Source: Winogradskya humida
GTDB taxonomy: Bacteria; Actinomycetota; Actinomycetes; Mycobacteriales; Micromonosporaceae
NCBI RefSeq assembly: GCF_016862215.1
Contig: NZ_BOMN01000108.1
Location: 1 to 64,000 of the forward strand
Length of the DNA stretch: 64,000 bases
Reading direction: 5' to 3'
Position 1 is the stretch's first letter. The number at the start of each line of letters is the position of its first letter. This document shows, piece by piece, positions 30,334 to 38,834 of this stretch. The notes under the pieces were generated by a model. That model did not search any database. It was given only the letters and a program-made list of their open reading frames with translations, and had not been told where the DNA came from. A program made the translations under genes and the position numbers.

Positions 30334-32136
30334 ATGCCCGAAGGCGCCGACACCACGGTCGAGGAGGCGCACGGCGAGTTGTCACTCGCCCGCGTCGCCC
30401 TCGCGGAGGATGACCTCCAGCACGCTGCATCCCACCTGGCCGGCGCCCTCGCCTACGCCCCCGGCCTGCCCGAGGTGCACGAGTTGCTCGCGGTCCTGGC
30501 CACCCGCGCCGCCGGCCCCGAGCTCTTCCCGATCGAAGAACCCATCTTCATCGGTACGGTCGTCGCGCACGCGCACCTGCTGGCCCCCACCGACCCTGCC
30601 CGGGCCCTGAACATGCTCGCGCAGGCAACCGCCGCCGAGCCGGAGAAGCCCTGGGCCGATGTCAGCTGGGTCCGCGCTCTCGACCTCGCCACGCTGGATC
30701 CCCAGGTCATCGCCCAGATCTTCACCACCGTCATGCGCCCCCTCGGCGACCCCGCCGCCCCCGGCATCCGCACCGCCAACGAGGTCTACCTCGATCTGGC
30801 ACGGCGAGCGGTGACAGCCCACCCGGAAGCCGCCATGATCCACGCCACTGCGGCAGGACTCGGGCGCCGGCTGGGTGCGACCGCCCAGGCCGTCTCCTGG
30901 GGAGAGCACGCGGTACGCCTCGAGCCCAGCAAACTGACGCTCGTCTGGTACGCGTACGCCCTCAGAGCCGACGGCCGCACCGAAGCGGGCATCAGCGTCC
31001 TCCGCGACGCGTACCGCCGATACCCCACCGAACTGGACCTCTGCGCCGACCTGTCGAACTGGCTCGCCGCACAGGGCCACTTCGACGAGGCCCAGTCCCT
31101 GCTCGAGGAGGCCGTCCGGCTCGACCCCTCCGACGACTGCGTGGTCCACACCCTGCACCGCCTGCGCTACGACCGCAACGGCGAAGCCCGTCACCTGATC
31201 GACCTCGCCGACTACACCCGCGACCACCCGCCCGCCGGTCACGAACACTACGAACTCGAACACTGCTGCCAGGGCCGCAACTGGCTGGGCATGCCCGCCC
31301 CGGCCACCGAGGCGTGCATCAACGCGCTCATCCAGGCCCCCAGCGGCCTGACCCGGCTCAGCCTGTCAGCCCTGGAGGTCCCGAGCGCCCTCGGCGTCGT
31401 CCGGCGAGCGTTCCCCGGCGCCGACGTATCGATCGCGGGACCTCCGCCCGCTGACATGGTCGGCCCCTTGCGAGCAGGCCGCGTGCTGTGGGCGTACGAA
31501 GGAATGATCGCCACCCCGGCCGTGCAGCCACCGCCACCGGCCGCCAATGACCTGGTCCGCCAGGTCGTCACCCCGGGCTGGCCGCACCCGATCGCGGCCT
31601 ACGACCAGGCCCTGCCGCTGGGCCAGCTCCCCATCACCGACCTCCTCGCCCTGCTGGTCTACCCCCCGGCCCCACCGCCCGAGCTCGCCGAACTCCCGCC
31701 CGGCTGGTGGGAACGCTGCGTCCAGGTCTACATCTGCCTCGGCATCCTGCACTCCGCCGAACTCGGCCGCGACCACCCCACGGACACCACCGCCCACCGC
31801 CACCTGCTCACCGAGCTCGCTTTCGGCATCGAGGACTGGATCACCGAGGCCGCCCTCTTCGCCCTCATCGTCGCCGCCTGGGTGGACCCCTCCTGCCGCA
31901 TCGAGGTACGCGAAACCGTCGGCACCCGCTTCGTCCGAGCCGTCGAGGCATCCCAGGAACGCGTCGTCACCATCCTCGACTCGCTGGCCACGCTCGCCCT
32001 GATCACCCCGGAGATGATCCCGGCGGTGACATCTTTGGCATCCGACGTTCTGGGCGCGCCTGCTGCCGCGCCCGCTACCTCTTCCTCGAAGAAGAAGCGT
32101 TCCTGGCTGCGGCTGTTCGGGCGAGGTAGGGACTGA
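30334..32136 (+). CDS. TPR-repeat protein of unknown function
   Basis: A 600-aa cytoplasmic protein. Residues 15-300 show helical repeats in TPR style (for example HGELSLARVALAEDDLQHAASHLAGALAYAPGLPEVHELLAVL and LDLCADLSNWLAAQGHFDEAQSLLEEAVRLDPSDDCV), so it should be a scaffold or chaperone-like adaptor. The middle part (360-500) contains PPPADMVGPLRAG and a proline-rich segment; the last 25 residues are basic (SSSKKKRSWLRLFGRGRD), suggesting membrane or nucleic-acid association. No enzyme motif is visible. It stands alone between divergent genes. Confidence 0.8.
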   Translation: MPEGADTTVEEAHGELSLARVALAEDDLQHAASHLAGALAYAPGLPEVHELLAVLATRAAGPELFPIEEPIFIGTVVAHAHLLAPTDPARALNMLAQATAAEPEKPWADVSWVRALDLATLDPQVIAQIFTTVMRPLGDPAAPGIRTANEVYLDLARRAVTAHPEAAMIHATAAGLGRRLGATAQAVSWGEHAVRLEPSKLTLVWYAYALRADGRTEAGISVLRDAYRRYPTELDLCADLSNWLAAQGHFDEAQSLLEEAVRLDPSDDCVVHTLHRLRYDRNGEARHLIDLADYTRDHPPAGHEHYELEHCCQGRNWLGMPAPATEACINALIQAPSGLTRLSLSALEVPSALGVVRRAFPGADVSIAGPPPADMVGPLRAGRVLWAYEGMIATPAVQPPPPAANDLVRQVVTPGWPHPIAAYDQALPLGQLPITDLLALLVYPPAPPPELAELPPGWWERCVQVYICLGILHSAELGRDHPTDTTAHRHLLTELAFGIEDWITEAALFALIVAAWVDPSCRIEVRETVGTRFVRAVEASQERVVTILDSLATLALITPEMIPAVTSLASDVLGAPAAAPATSSSKKKRSWLRLFGRGRD

Positions 32137-32164
32137 ACGTCGCCGGCCGGCACTATTGGGCCGC

Positions 32165-32292
32165 CCGGCGGGGAGGGCTGAGCGGTGGGGAGGGCTGAGT
32201 AGCGGGCAGGGCTGAGTAGCGGGCAGGGCTGAGTAGCGGGCAGGGGCTGAGCGGCGGACAGGACTGAGCGGCGGGCAGGGCTGAGCGGCGGG
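32165..32292 (-). repeat. 17- to 18-bp tandem repeats before a lipoprotein gene
   Basis: Six to seven copies of a unit containing GGGCTGAGTAGCGGGCA, slightly diverged near the right end (GACAGGACTGAGCGGCGG). The array fills the gap between the convergent TPR-protein gene and the first lipoprotein gene, abutting the lipoprotein stop codon. A non-coding minisatellite. Confidence 0.8.
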
Positions 32293-32294
32293 TT

Positions 32295-33065
32295 TCAGTC
32301 GCCGGGGCCGGCGGGGGCGGTGCCGTTGTCGACGAGGACGAACGTCGTGTCGGGGCCGGCGGCTACTGCCTCGACGCCGGTTTCGTCCAGGGCGCGGACG
32401 TAGTAGCCCTTGGTGGTCCGGATCGAGTAGGTGGGGCTGCCATTGTCGGTCTTCTTCAACTTCTCGAAGTCGAACAGCTGGCCCGCCTTGGACGAGTCAC
32501 AGGGCGCGGCGTCCAGCGTCGCCGAGCCGCTGGTGTTCTCCTTGAGACCGATGCAGGACGCTTCGCCGGACGGGTCGGGCTTCGCCAGGCGGATCTGATG
32601 CTTGCCGTCCCGGCCGGGGAGCAGGACGAACAGCCCGCTCCCGGTTTCGCCATCGGTCAGGGCGAGGTGCCCCTTGTCGTCGACGTGCAGAATCGACTCG
32701 AACGTCTGCACCGGCCGCAGCACGATCTGACGCTTACCACCCAGGATGCCGCCCGCCCCTCCCCCGTCACCGCCACCACTACTGTCGCCGCCGCTGTTAT
32801 CACCGCCGCCGCTGCTGTTGTCGCTGTTGTTTTTTGTCGTATCGACGGCCGGCTTCGAGGTGACCGGTTTCGAGGTGGCTGGCTTTGAGGTGGCCGGTTT
32901 CGAGGTGGCCTGGGTGGACTCAGGTGCTCCCGAGGCGGCTGCCGCGTCGCCTGGCTGGGTGCCGGGCGCGGGCCCTGAGGCGCATGCTGCCAGTGCGAAC
33001 GCGACTCCCGCCGTCACCGCCACCCCGGCAGAGCGGGCGGTCGCGAATCGGTTGGTACGGCGCAT
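32295..33065 (-). CDS. Secreted lipoprotein with conserved C-terminal domain (paralogue 1)
   Basis: A 256-aa predicted lipoprotein: signal peptide ending LAAC, then a Thr/Ser/Lys-Pro-rich spacer with a repeated TSKPA motif and Gly/Asp-rich patches, and a 150-residue C-terminal domain starting RQIVLRPVQTFESILHVDDKGHLALTDGE. That domain contains CIGLKE, TLDAAPCDSSKAGQLFDFEKLKK and YYVRALDETG, reminiscent of a ricin-B-like beta-trefoil. It pairs with the gene at 33189, which shares the same domain, so the two arose by tandem duplication. Function unknown; extracellular or cell-wall binding is likely. Confidence 0.8.
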   Translation of the reverse strand: MRRTNRFATARSAGVAVTAGVAFALAACASGPAPGTQPGDAAAASGAPESTQATSKPATSKPATSKPVTSKPAVDTTKNNSDNSSGGGDNSGGDSSGGGDGGGAGGILGGKRQIVLRPVQTFESILHVDDKGHLALTDGETGSGLFVLLPGRDGKHQIRLAKPDPSGEASCIGLKENTSGSATLDAAPCDSSKAGQLFDFEKLKKTDNGSPTYSIRTTKGYYVRALDETGVEAVAAGPDTTFVLVDNGTAPAGPGD

Positions 33066-33188
33066 GGGACGAACCTCCTCGTCGGATGCTCACCACCCGG
33101 CGGCGGTGTGCTCGAAGGCCCATGTTCCAAGCCCGCGCCGCCGGATCGCATCGCCCGCATTCGCCTTGGCACTAACCGGGGAGAATCC

Positions 33189-34013
33189 TCAATTTGCCGG
33201 CGCTGCACCGTTGTCGACGAGGACAAACGTCGTGTCGGGAGTCGCGGCGCCGACCGCTTCCACCCCGGTCTCGTCCAACGCCCGAACGTAGTAGTCCTTG
33301 TCCGTGTGGATCGCGTACGTCTGCTTGCCCTCCTTGTTCTTCTTCCCCGCCTCGAAGTCGAACAGCTGCCCCGCTTTCGACGCGTCGCAGGCCACGGCGT
33401 CCAGCGTCGCGGACCCGGCCGGATTCTCCTTGAGCCCGATGCAGGCCGGCTTTCCGTTGCCACCGGCCTTCGCGGTGCGGATCTGATGCTTGCCCTCGCG
33501 CACCGGCACCAGCACGAACAAGCTCAACGCGCTCTCCCCATCGGTCAGCGCGAGATGCCCCCGATCATCCACGTGCAGCACGGACTCGAACGTCTGAACG
33601 GGACGCAGCACCACCTGCCGCTCCCCCGCAAGAATCGCCGCGGACCCGGTCTCACTCTTCGCTGTGGGTTCACCGGTTGGCTCCGGCGACGACCCGGTCG
33701 ACTCCACTACCGCCGGGGATGAAGACTCCGCCGGACGGCTCGGCGCACCGACGGGATCCACGGACGGCGAGGTCCCCGAGCTGCAGGCCGCCAAGGCGAG
33801 CGCCGACCCGGCAGCCACCACGAGGACCCGGACCGACCCCACCGCCCGGGCGGAACCAGCGACCAGTGCGGAGGTAGGTGCCGATGCGGAGGCAGGTGCC
33901 GATGCGGAGGCAGGTGCCGATGCGGAGGCAGGTGCCGATGCGGAGGCAGGTGCCGACGCGGCTGGGCTCGGGGAGGTCGTGGACGACGTGGTGCGGGGGG
34001 TGGTGAGGCGCAC
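33189..34013 (-). CDS. Secreted protein with the same C-terminal domain (paralogue 2)
   Basis: A 274-aa protein with the same C-terminal domain as its neighbour (RQVVLRPVQTFESVLHVDDRGHLALTDGE, CIGLKENPAGSATLDAVACDASKAGQLFDFE, YYVRALDETGVEAVG). The N-terminal half is unusual: before the lipobox-like LALAACSSG there is a Ser-Ala-Pro repeat (SAPASA, about five copies) encoded by an 18-bp DNA repeat. Starting at the GTG at 34013 (AGGAG upstream) places this repeat before the signal segment; a later GTG near the segment VGSVRVLVVAAGSALALAAC is an alternative that would give a normal N-terminal signal peptide. Function unknown. Confidence 0.75.
   Translation of the reverse strand: MRLTTPRTTSSTTSPSPAASAPASASAPASASAPASASAPASASAPTSALVAGSARAVGSVRVLVVAAGSALALAACSSGTSPSVDPVGAPSRPAESSSPAVVESTGSSPEPTGEPTAKSETGSAAILAGERQVVLRPVQTFESVLHVDDRGHLALTDGESALSLFVLVPVREGKHQIRTAKAGGNGKPACIGLKENPAGSATLDAVACDASKAGQLFDFEAGKKNKEGKQTYAIHTDKDYYVRALDETGVEAVGAATPDTTFVLVDNGAAPAN
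33867..33960 (-). repeat. 18-bp tandem repeat encoding SAPASA units
   Basis: Five copies of an 18-bp unit containing GCGGAGGCAGGTGCCGAT (plus strand). In the minus-strand gene it encodes repeated Ser-Ala-Pro-Ala-Ser-Ala. Copy number may vary between strains; being a multiple of three, changes do not break the frame. Confidence 0.85.
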
Positions 34014-34294
34014 GGGTTTCGATCTCCTCGGTTGTCGATCGGGACGCTCGGAGCGGCGCCCTCCGTCTCTCCATGCTCGGCGGCGCACTTCGCAAAACCT
34101 GTCAATCGCCCATCCGTCGAATAACAGCCCAATTCACCGGGCGACAAGGAACCGGCCACGCCTGGGCCGGCGCCCCTCCCGGACCGGCGGGAGAATCAAA
34201 CCGGCGGGAGGTCCGAACCGGCGGGAAACTCGGGCCGGCAGGAAACCCGAACCGGCGTAGGGCAGCCCCCGACGGGAGGGCAGTGGCGGTCGGG

Positions 34295-34970
34295 TTAGGA
34301 CAGCTGGGCCAGGAGGGCCTTTGCTACCTCGGCGGAGGAGGCGGGGTTCTGGCCGGTGACGAGGTTGCGGTCGGTTTCGGTGTGGGGGGGCCCAGGGGGC
34401 TGCGGTGCGGACGTCGAGGCCTGCTGCGGTGAGGCGGTCTTCGAGGAGCCAGGGGGCCTGGGTGGCGTTGCCGGCCTGGGTTTCCTCCTCGTTGGTGAAG
34501 GCGGTGATGCGGTAGCCGGCGAAGGCGTTGGTGCCGGTTTCGTCGACGGCGGCCAGGAGGGCTGCGGGGCCGTGGCAGACGACGGCGACCGGGGTGCCCG
34601 CGCGGACGGCGGTGGCGAGGAGGGCGCCGGAGGTGGGGTCGACGGCGAGGTCTTCCATGGGGCCGTGGCCGCCGGGGACGTAGACCGCGGCGTAGTCGTC
34701 GAGGTGGACGTCGGTGAGGGCGATGGGGTTCTGGAATTCGGGGGCCTTGGCGATCACGTCGCGCAGGGCGGCGTTGTCGTCGGCCAGGCTCGACTCGTCG
34801 ACGGGGGACACGACGCCGCCGGGAGTGGCGACGACGATCTCGTGGCCTGCCTGCTTGAACAGCTCGTAGGGGGTGACGGCCTCTTCGGCCCAGAAGCCGG
34901 TGGGGTGCTTGGTGCCGTCCTTGAGGGTCCAGGTGGCGGCGGCGGTCATGATGAACAGGATTTTTGTCAT
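34295..34970 (-). CDS. DJ-1/PfpI family protein with a probable single-base frameshift
   Basis: Type 1 glutamine-amidotransferase-like protein with the nucleophile Cys in VVCHGPAAL and catalytic Glu earlier; the best match is a YajL/Hsp31-type glyoxalase or protease-like stress protein. As written, the frame changes after TAAPWAP at a run of seven Gs (34384-34390) and continues into an unrelated arginine/proline-rich tail ending at 34134. Removing one base restores WAPHTETDRNLVTGQNPASSAEVAKALLAQLS, the normal family C-terminus, and a stop at 34295, giving 224 aa. The change is either a real mutation or a homopolymer sequencing error. Next to it diverges a LysR regulator. Confidence 0.85.
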
Positions 34971-35053
34971 GGCTCGACGATAGAGCGGAGAGCCATCGGT
35001 TCGCCAATAGATGTTGACATGGCTGCCATCAGGATTTTGATAGATTGGCGGGC

Positions 35054-35917
35054 GTGAGCGACCTCAACCTGTTGCGTACGTTCCTCGCGGTCTACCGGGC
35101 CGGCTCGATCACGGAGGCCGCGAAGCTGCTGGCGATCTCGCAGCCGACGGCGACAGCACAGGTCAGGGCCCTGGAGCAGCAACTCGGCGAGGACCTGTTC
35201 GTCCGGCTGCCGCGCGGCGTGGAGCCGACGCCGTTCGCGCACGGGCTCGCCGTCCGGGTCGCCGGGCCGCTGGACGCGCTGTCCGCCCTGGATGACGCCG
35301 GGGCGGTGAGCGCCCGGCCGGTTCGCCTCGCCGGGCCCGCTGAGCTGCTGTGTCTGCGGGTGGCCCCGGCCCTGGCGCCGCTGATCCTGGAGGGCATGGA
35401 GATCCGCGTCACGATGGGGCTGACGGATGCGCTGCTGGAGGAGCTGCGTACCGGTCAGCATGATCTTGTGATCTCCACCCAGCGGCCGCGCAGCCGCGCC
35501 TTCAGCTCCGTGCCGTTCATGGTGGAGGAGTTTGTGCTGGTCGCCGCGCCGCAGTGGGCCTGGCAGGTGCCGGCTCCGGCCTTCGAGGACATGCCCCTCA
35601 TCACTTACGCGGACCATCTGCCGATCGCGCGCCGCTACTGGCGCAGCGCCTTCGGCAAGCAGCTCAACGCCCGTCCCGCCATGACGATCCCGGATCTTCG
35701 CGGTGTGCTCTCGGCCACTGTCGCCGGCGCGGGGTGGAGTGTGCTCCCCCGGTTCATGTGTGCCGAGGAACTGGCCACCGGCCGCCTCGTCGAGCTGCAC
35801 AAACCCGTCGAACCACCGACCAACACCGGATATCTGGTGCAACGTCCGGGAACCGATGCCGATCCGGGCGTACGCAAGGTGCGTGATCTGCTCCTGGACG
35901 CCGCACGCGGCTGGTAG
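35054..35917 (+). CDS. LysR family transcriptional regulator
   Basis: A 287-aa LTTR. The DNA-binding domain is LNLLRTFLAVYRAGSITEAAKLLAISQPTATAQVRALEQQLGEDLFVRLPRG; a periplasmic-binding-protein-like effector domain follows. GTG at 35054. It is divergent from the DJ-1/PfpI gene, the classic LTTR arrangement, so it probably controls that gene and itself from the 84-base intergenic region, which contains an ATGGCTGCCAT palindrome and a CGCCAAT...ATTGGCG dyad. The inducer is unknown. Confidence 0.9.
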   Translation: MSDLNLLRTFLAVYRAGSITEAAKLLAISQPTATAQVRALEQQLGEDLFVRLPRGVEPTPFAHGLAVRVAGPLDALSALDDAGAVSARPVRLAGPAELLCLRVAPALAPLILEGMEIRVTMGLTDALLEELRTGQHDLVISTQRPRSRAFSSVPFMVEEFVLVAAPQWAWQVPAPAFEDMPLITYADHLPIARRYWRSAFGKQLNARPAMTIPDLRGVLSATVAGAGWSVLPRFMCAEELATGRLVELHKPVEPPTNTGYLVQRPGTDADPGVRKVRDLLLDAARGW

Positions 35918-35949
35918 CGATCCGCGCAGCTCTGGCGGATCATGGCCCC

Positions 35950-36246
35950 ATGCTGGTTGCCTTCTCCGTCACGCCGATCGGCGTCTCCGAATCCGTGGGT
36001 GACATCGTCGCCGACGCCGTGCGAGTGGTCCGGGACTCCGGATTGCCGAACCGCACGGACGCCATGTTCACCACCATCGAGGGCGAATGGGACGAGGTGA
36101 TGGCCGTGGTCAAGCAGGCTGTCGACGTCGTCGCTGCGCAGGCGCCACGGGTCAGCCTGTCGCTCAAGGCCGACATCCGCCCCGGGGTGGTCGACGCGCT
36201 GCACGAGAAGGTGGCGCACGTCGAGCGGAGGCTGGCCGAGCAGTGA
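35950..36246 (+). CDS. MTH1187-family thiamine-binding protein
   Basis: A 98-aa ferredoxin-like protein of the MTH1187/YkoF type: MLVAFSVTPIGVSESVGDIVADAVRVVRDSGLPNRTDAMFTTIEGEWDEVM with the C-terminal helix. Such proteins bind thiamine or its pyrimidine in the cytoplasm. It lies about 10 kb from the ykoEDC operon, and so is probably linked functionally, not transcriptionally. The stop overlaps the start of the next gene (GTGA). Its ATG is preceded by weak SD. Confidence 0.85.
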   Translation: MLVAFSVTPIGVSESVGDIVADAVRVVRDSGLPNRTDAMFTTIEGEWDEVMAVVKQAVDVVAAQAPRVSLSLKADIRPGVVDALHEKVAHVERRLAEQ

Positions 36247-36917
36247 GACGACTGGTCATGTGGGACATCGACCGCACGCTGCTGCACGGCGGCGGGGTGG
36301 CGGGCCGGGCGTGGATGACGGCCTTCACCGCGGTCACCGGCGTCGACTGGAAGATCACGCCGGACTTCGGCGGCCGCACCGACCTGGACATCTGCACTGA
36401 GGTCTTCGCCTCGCACGGGGTCACGGACTGCACTCCCGAGCGGTTTTTCGAGCGCTACATAGAAGAGGTGCACGGGACGCGGCATCTGTTCGCGGAGCAG
36501 GGTGCGCTGCTGCCCGGCGTGCGCGACGTGCTGGATGCGCTCGCGGCCCGCGACGACGTCGTGCAGACGCTGGTGACCGGCAACGTGCCGCAGGTCGCGG
36601 CCGCGAAGGTCGAGGCCTTCGACCTCTCCGGTGCCTTCGACGCGCAGGTGGGTGGTTACGGCACCGATGATTCAGTACGCGCAACGCTCGTGCGCCGCTC
36701 CCAGGAACGAGCCCAGGAAAAGTACGGTGAGAAGTTCCGCGCCGTGGTGATCGGGGACACCGTGCATGACGTCGCGGGCGCGCTCGCAAATGGCGCCCTC
36801 GCCGTCGCCGTAGCCACGGGCGGGAACAGCATGGCCGAGCTCACCCTCGCCGGGGCACACATCGTGCTACCGGACCTTTCCGACGTCGCGGTCGCGGTCG
36901 ACGCCATCACACGCTGA
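36243..36917 (+). CDS. HAD-superfamily hydrolase
   Basis: A 224-aa phosphatase-like enzyme. Motif I DIDRTLLHG with Asp nucleophile near residue 8, motif II TLVTGN, motif III Lys in KYGEKF and motif IV VIGDTVHDVAGALANGA are all present. Cap domain residues 15-80. The GTG at 36243 overlaps the thiamine-binding-protein stop by four bases, so the two are coupled; a role as a thiamine-monophosphate or phosphoglycolate-type phosphatase is possible but unproven. Confidence 0.85.
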   Translation: MRRLVMWDIDRTLLHGGGVAGRAWMTAFTAVTGVDWKITPDFGGRTDLDICTEVFASHGVTDCTPERFFERYIEEVHGTRHLFAEQGALLPGVRDVLDALAARDDVVQTLVTGNVPQVAAAKVEAFDLSGAFDAQVGGYGTDDSVRATLVRRSQERAQEKYGEKFRAVVIGDTVHDVAGALANGALAVAVATGGNSMAELTLAGAHIVLPDLSDVAVAVDAITR

Positions 36918-36952
36918 GGCCACCCGTCCCGGGCCGGACCCGACCGGGTGCC

Positions 36953-37813
36953 TCACAGGTTGAGGGTGGCGAGGCGATCGGGGTCGGCGAGAACGTCGAT
37001 GGCGGCTATCCGGCCATTCGTCACGGTGAAAGCCATGATCGACAGGACCTGATCGCCGGCTCTGATCACAGCGCCGGCCACGCCGTTGATCAGGGCCGGG
37101 TGGGCGATGTTGAAGAACTGGGCGCCCAGCCGTGCCTGGCGGATCACCGCGTCAGGGCCGCTGAGCACGACGGTCTGCCGTTCGCGGGCGGTGCCTCCGT
37201 CGGCGCGCAGCACCACGTCCGGATGCAGGACGCCGGCGAGGCGGTCGAGATCGCCGTCGCGGGCGGCGGCGAAGAAGGCGTCGACCACGGTGCGCTGTGC
37301 GCGTACATCAGGATCTGGGGTGGGGGCCTGACCCCGCACCCGGCGCCGCGCCCGGCTGGCGAGCTGGCGTGCCGCGGCGGGTGACCGTTCGATCATCGGC
37401 GCGATCTCCTCGAACGGCACCGCGAACATGTCGTGCAACACGAACGCGAGCCGCTCGGCCGGCGTGAGGGTTCCCAGGATCACGAGCAGCGCGACCCCGA
37501 CCGCATCGGCCAGCAGTGCGTCGTGCTCCGGGTCCACGCCGGAGGCCGGATCGACGACCGGGTCCGGCATGATCGGCTCCTCGCGGCGGGCCCGGCGGGC
37601 ACGGAGCAGGTTCAGGCTGACCCGCCCGACGACGGTGGTCAGCCATGCGGGCACATTCTCGACACCCGCTGTCCCGGCCCGGTCGGCACGCAGCCACGCT
37701 TCCTGCACGGCATCGTCGGCCTCACTCAAAGAGCCGAGCATCCGGTACGCCACAGCGCGCAACCGCGCCCGATTGCCCTCGAAGTGCTCCGCCAGGTTCG
37801 GCTGTTCCGTCAC
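36953..37813 (-). CDS. ECF41-type RNA polymerase sigma factor
   Basis: A 286-aa sigma factor: sigma2 (FEGNRARLRAVAYRMLGSLSEADDAVQEAWLR), sigma4 (LVILGTLTPAERLAFVLHDMFAVPFEEIAPMIERSPAAARQLASRARRRVRG), then a C-terminal SnoaL-like domain of about 110 residues. The linker carries DGG and, near the end, DPDRL, variants of the DGGGK and NPDKL motifs that in ECF41 proteins help control activity without an anti-sigma factor. It is divergent from an NmrA-like oxidoreductase, the typical ECF41 partner type. Confidence 0.92.
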   Translation of the reverse strand: MTEQPNLAEHFEGNRARLRAVAYRMLGSLSEADDAVQEAWLRADRAGTAGVENVPAWLTTVVGRVSLNLLRARRARREEPIMPDPVVDPASGVDPEHDALLADAVGVALLVILGTLTPAERLAFVLHDMFAVPFEEIAPMIERSPAAARQLASRARRRVRGQAPTPDPDVRAQRTVVDAFFAAARDGDLDRLAGVLHPDVVLRADGGTARERQTVVLSGPDAVIRQARLGAQFFNIAHPALINGVAGAVIRAGDQVLSIMAFTVTNGRIAAIDVLADPDRLATLNL

Positions 37814-37883
37814 GTCACATTCCTTCGTCGCCGGGTGTCATGTCCTTGACCCCTGAGCCCCGAAGAATGTGACGGCCGACACC

Positions 37884-38834
37884 ATGACCCCACTCTTTCT
37901 CATCACCGGCGGCACCGGAACCCTCGGCCGCCACGTCCTGCCCCTGCTCGAAGGAGCCGGCCACCTCCGGGTCCTCACCCGCCGTCCACCGCCCGCCGCC
38001 CTTACCGGAGTCGAGACCACGACCGGTGATCGCGCCGCTCTTACCGGCGCCAAACACGTGACTGGTGATCCCAGCGGTCTTACCGGCGCCAAACACGTGC
38101 CTGCTGATCCCAGCGCCCTTACCGGCGCCAAACACGTGCCTGGTGATCCCAGCGGTCTTGCCGGCGTCGAATACGTGACTGGTGATCTCGCGACGGGTGC
38201 GGGCGTCGAACAAGCATCCCGGGACGTCACGACGGTGCTGCATCTCGCCGGCGGGTCCAGCGGCGACGTGGACAAGGCACGCACCCTCGTCCGGGCCCTC
38301 GCGCCCGGAACCCACGTCGTCTTCATCTCGGTGGTCGGCGCGGACCGGGTGCCGGTGGTGAGCAGGACAGACCGGGCGATGTTCGGTTACTTCGCCGACC
38401 AACTGGCCGCCGAACGGGTCATCGCGGAATCCGGGCTGCCATGGACAACATTGCGGGCGACACAGTTCCACGACCTGACTCTGCTGGTTGCCCGCCAGAT
38501 GGCGAAGCTGCCGGTGATACCCGTCCCGGCGGGAGTGCGGTTCCAGCCGGTGGACGCCGGTCTGGTCGCGGCCCGGCTCGTGGAGCTTGCTCTTGGCGCG
38601 CCGGCCGGGCTTGTTGAAGACGTCGCCGGCCCGCGCGTGGAGGGAATGGATGCGCTGCTCCGGGCGTACCTGAAAAAGACCGGGCAGCGACGCCTGCTCG
38701 TGCCGATGCGGCTTGGCGGGCGGGCCTACGCGGCAATCCGCGCGGGAGGCAATTTGGCAGCCTCCCCGGGAACCGGCCTCACCTGGGACGGGTTCCTGGG
38801 ATCGGCGACGGCGCTACCGGGGGACAAGCCCTGA
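37884..38834 (+). CDS. NmrA-like NAD(P)-binding oxidoreductase/epimerase with internal repeat
   Basis: A 316-aa Rossmann-fold protein of the atypical SDR/NmrA type: nucleotide-binding FLITGGTGTLGRHVLPLL, later HVVFISVVGADR with the catalytic-like Tyr lacking in NmrA members. Uniquely, residues 40-110 contain four or five copies of a 13-residue unit (TGAKHVPGDPSGL) that do not belong to the fold and separate the expected RVLTRRPP from VEYVTGDLATG. It is divergent from the ECF41 sigma factor and probably its target (COE-type gene). ATG at 37884 was chosen; GTG at 37869 is possible. The last 21 bases overlap the convergent phosphatase gene. Confidence 0.85.
   Translation: MTPLFLITGGTGTLGRHVLPLLEGAGHLRVLTRRPPPAALTGVETTTGDRAALTGAKHVTGDPSGLTGAKHVPADPSALTGAKHVPGDPSGLAGVEYVTGDLATGAGVEQASRDVTTVLHLAGGSSGDVDKARTLVRALAPGTHVVFISVVGADRVPVVSRTDRAMFGYFADQLAAERVIAESGLPWTTLRATQFHDLTLLVARQMAKLPVIPVPAGVRFQPVDAGLVAARLVELALGAPAGLVEDVAGPRVEGMDALLRAYLKKTGQRRLLVPMRLGGRAYAAIRAGGNLAASPGTGLTWDGFLGSATALPGDKP
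38001..38195 (+). repeat. 39-bp tandem repeat in the NmrA-like gene
   Basis: Five consecutive 39-bp units (38001, 38040, 38079, 38118, 38157). Units 2-4 share CTTACCGGCGCCAAACACGTG and differ at a few bases; the first and last are the diverged ends that match the normal protein sequence. A slippage-type expansion of a coding segment. Confidence 0.95.

Noticed and set aside
34134..34294. Arginine/proline-rich C-terminal tail of the DJ-1 gene as written
   Set aside because: It is out of the family frame; the other frame carries the conserved ending, so the tail is treated as a frameshift product.
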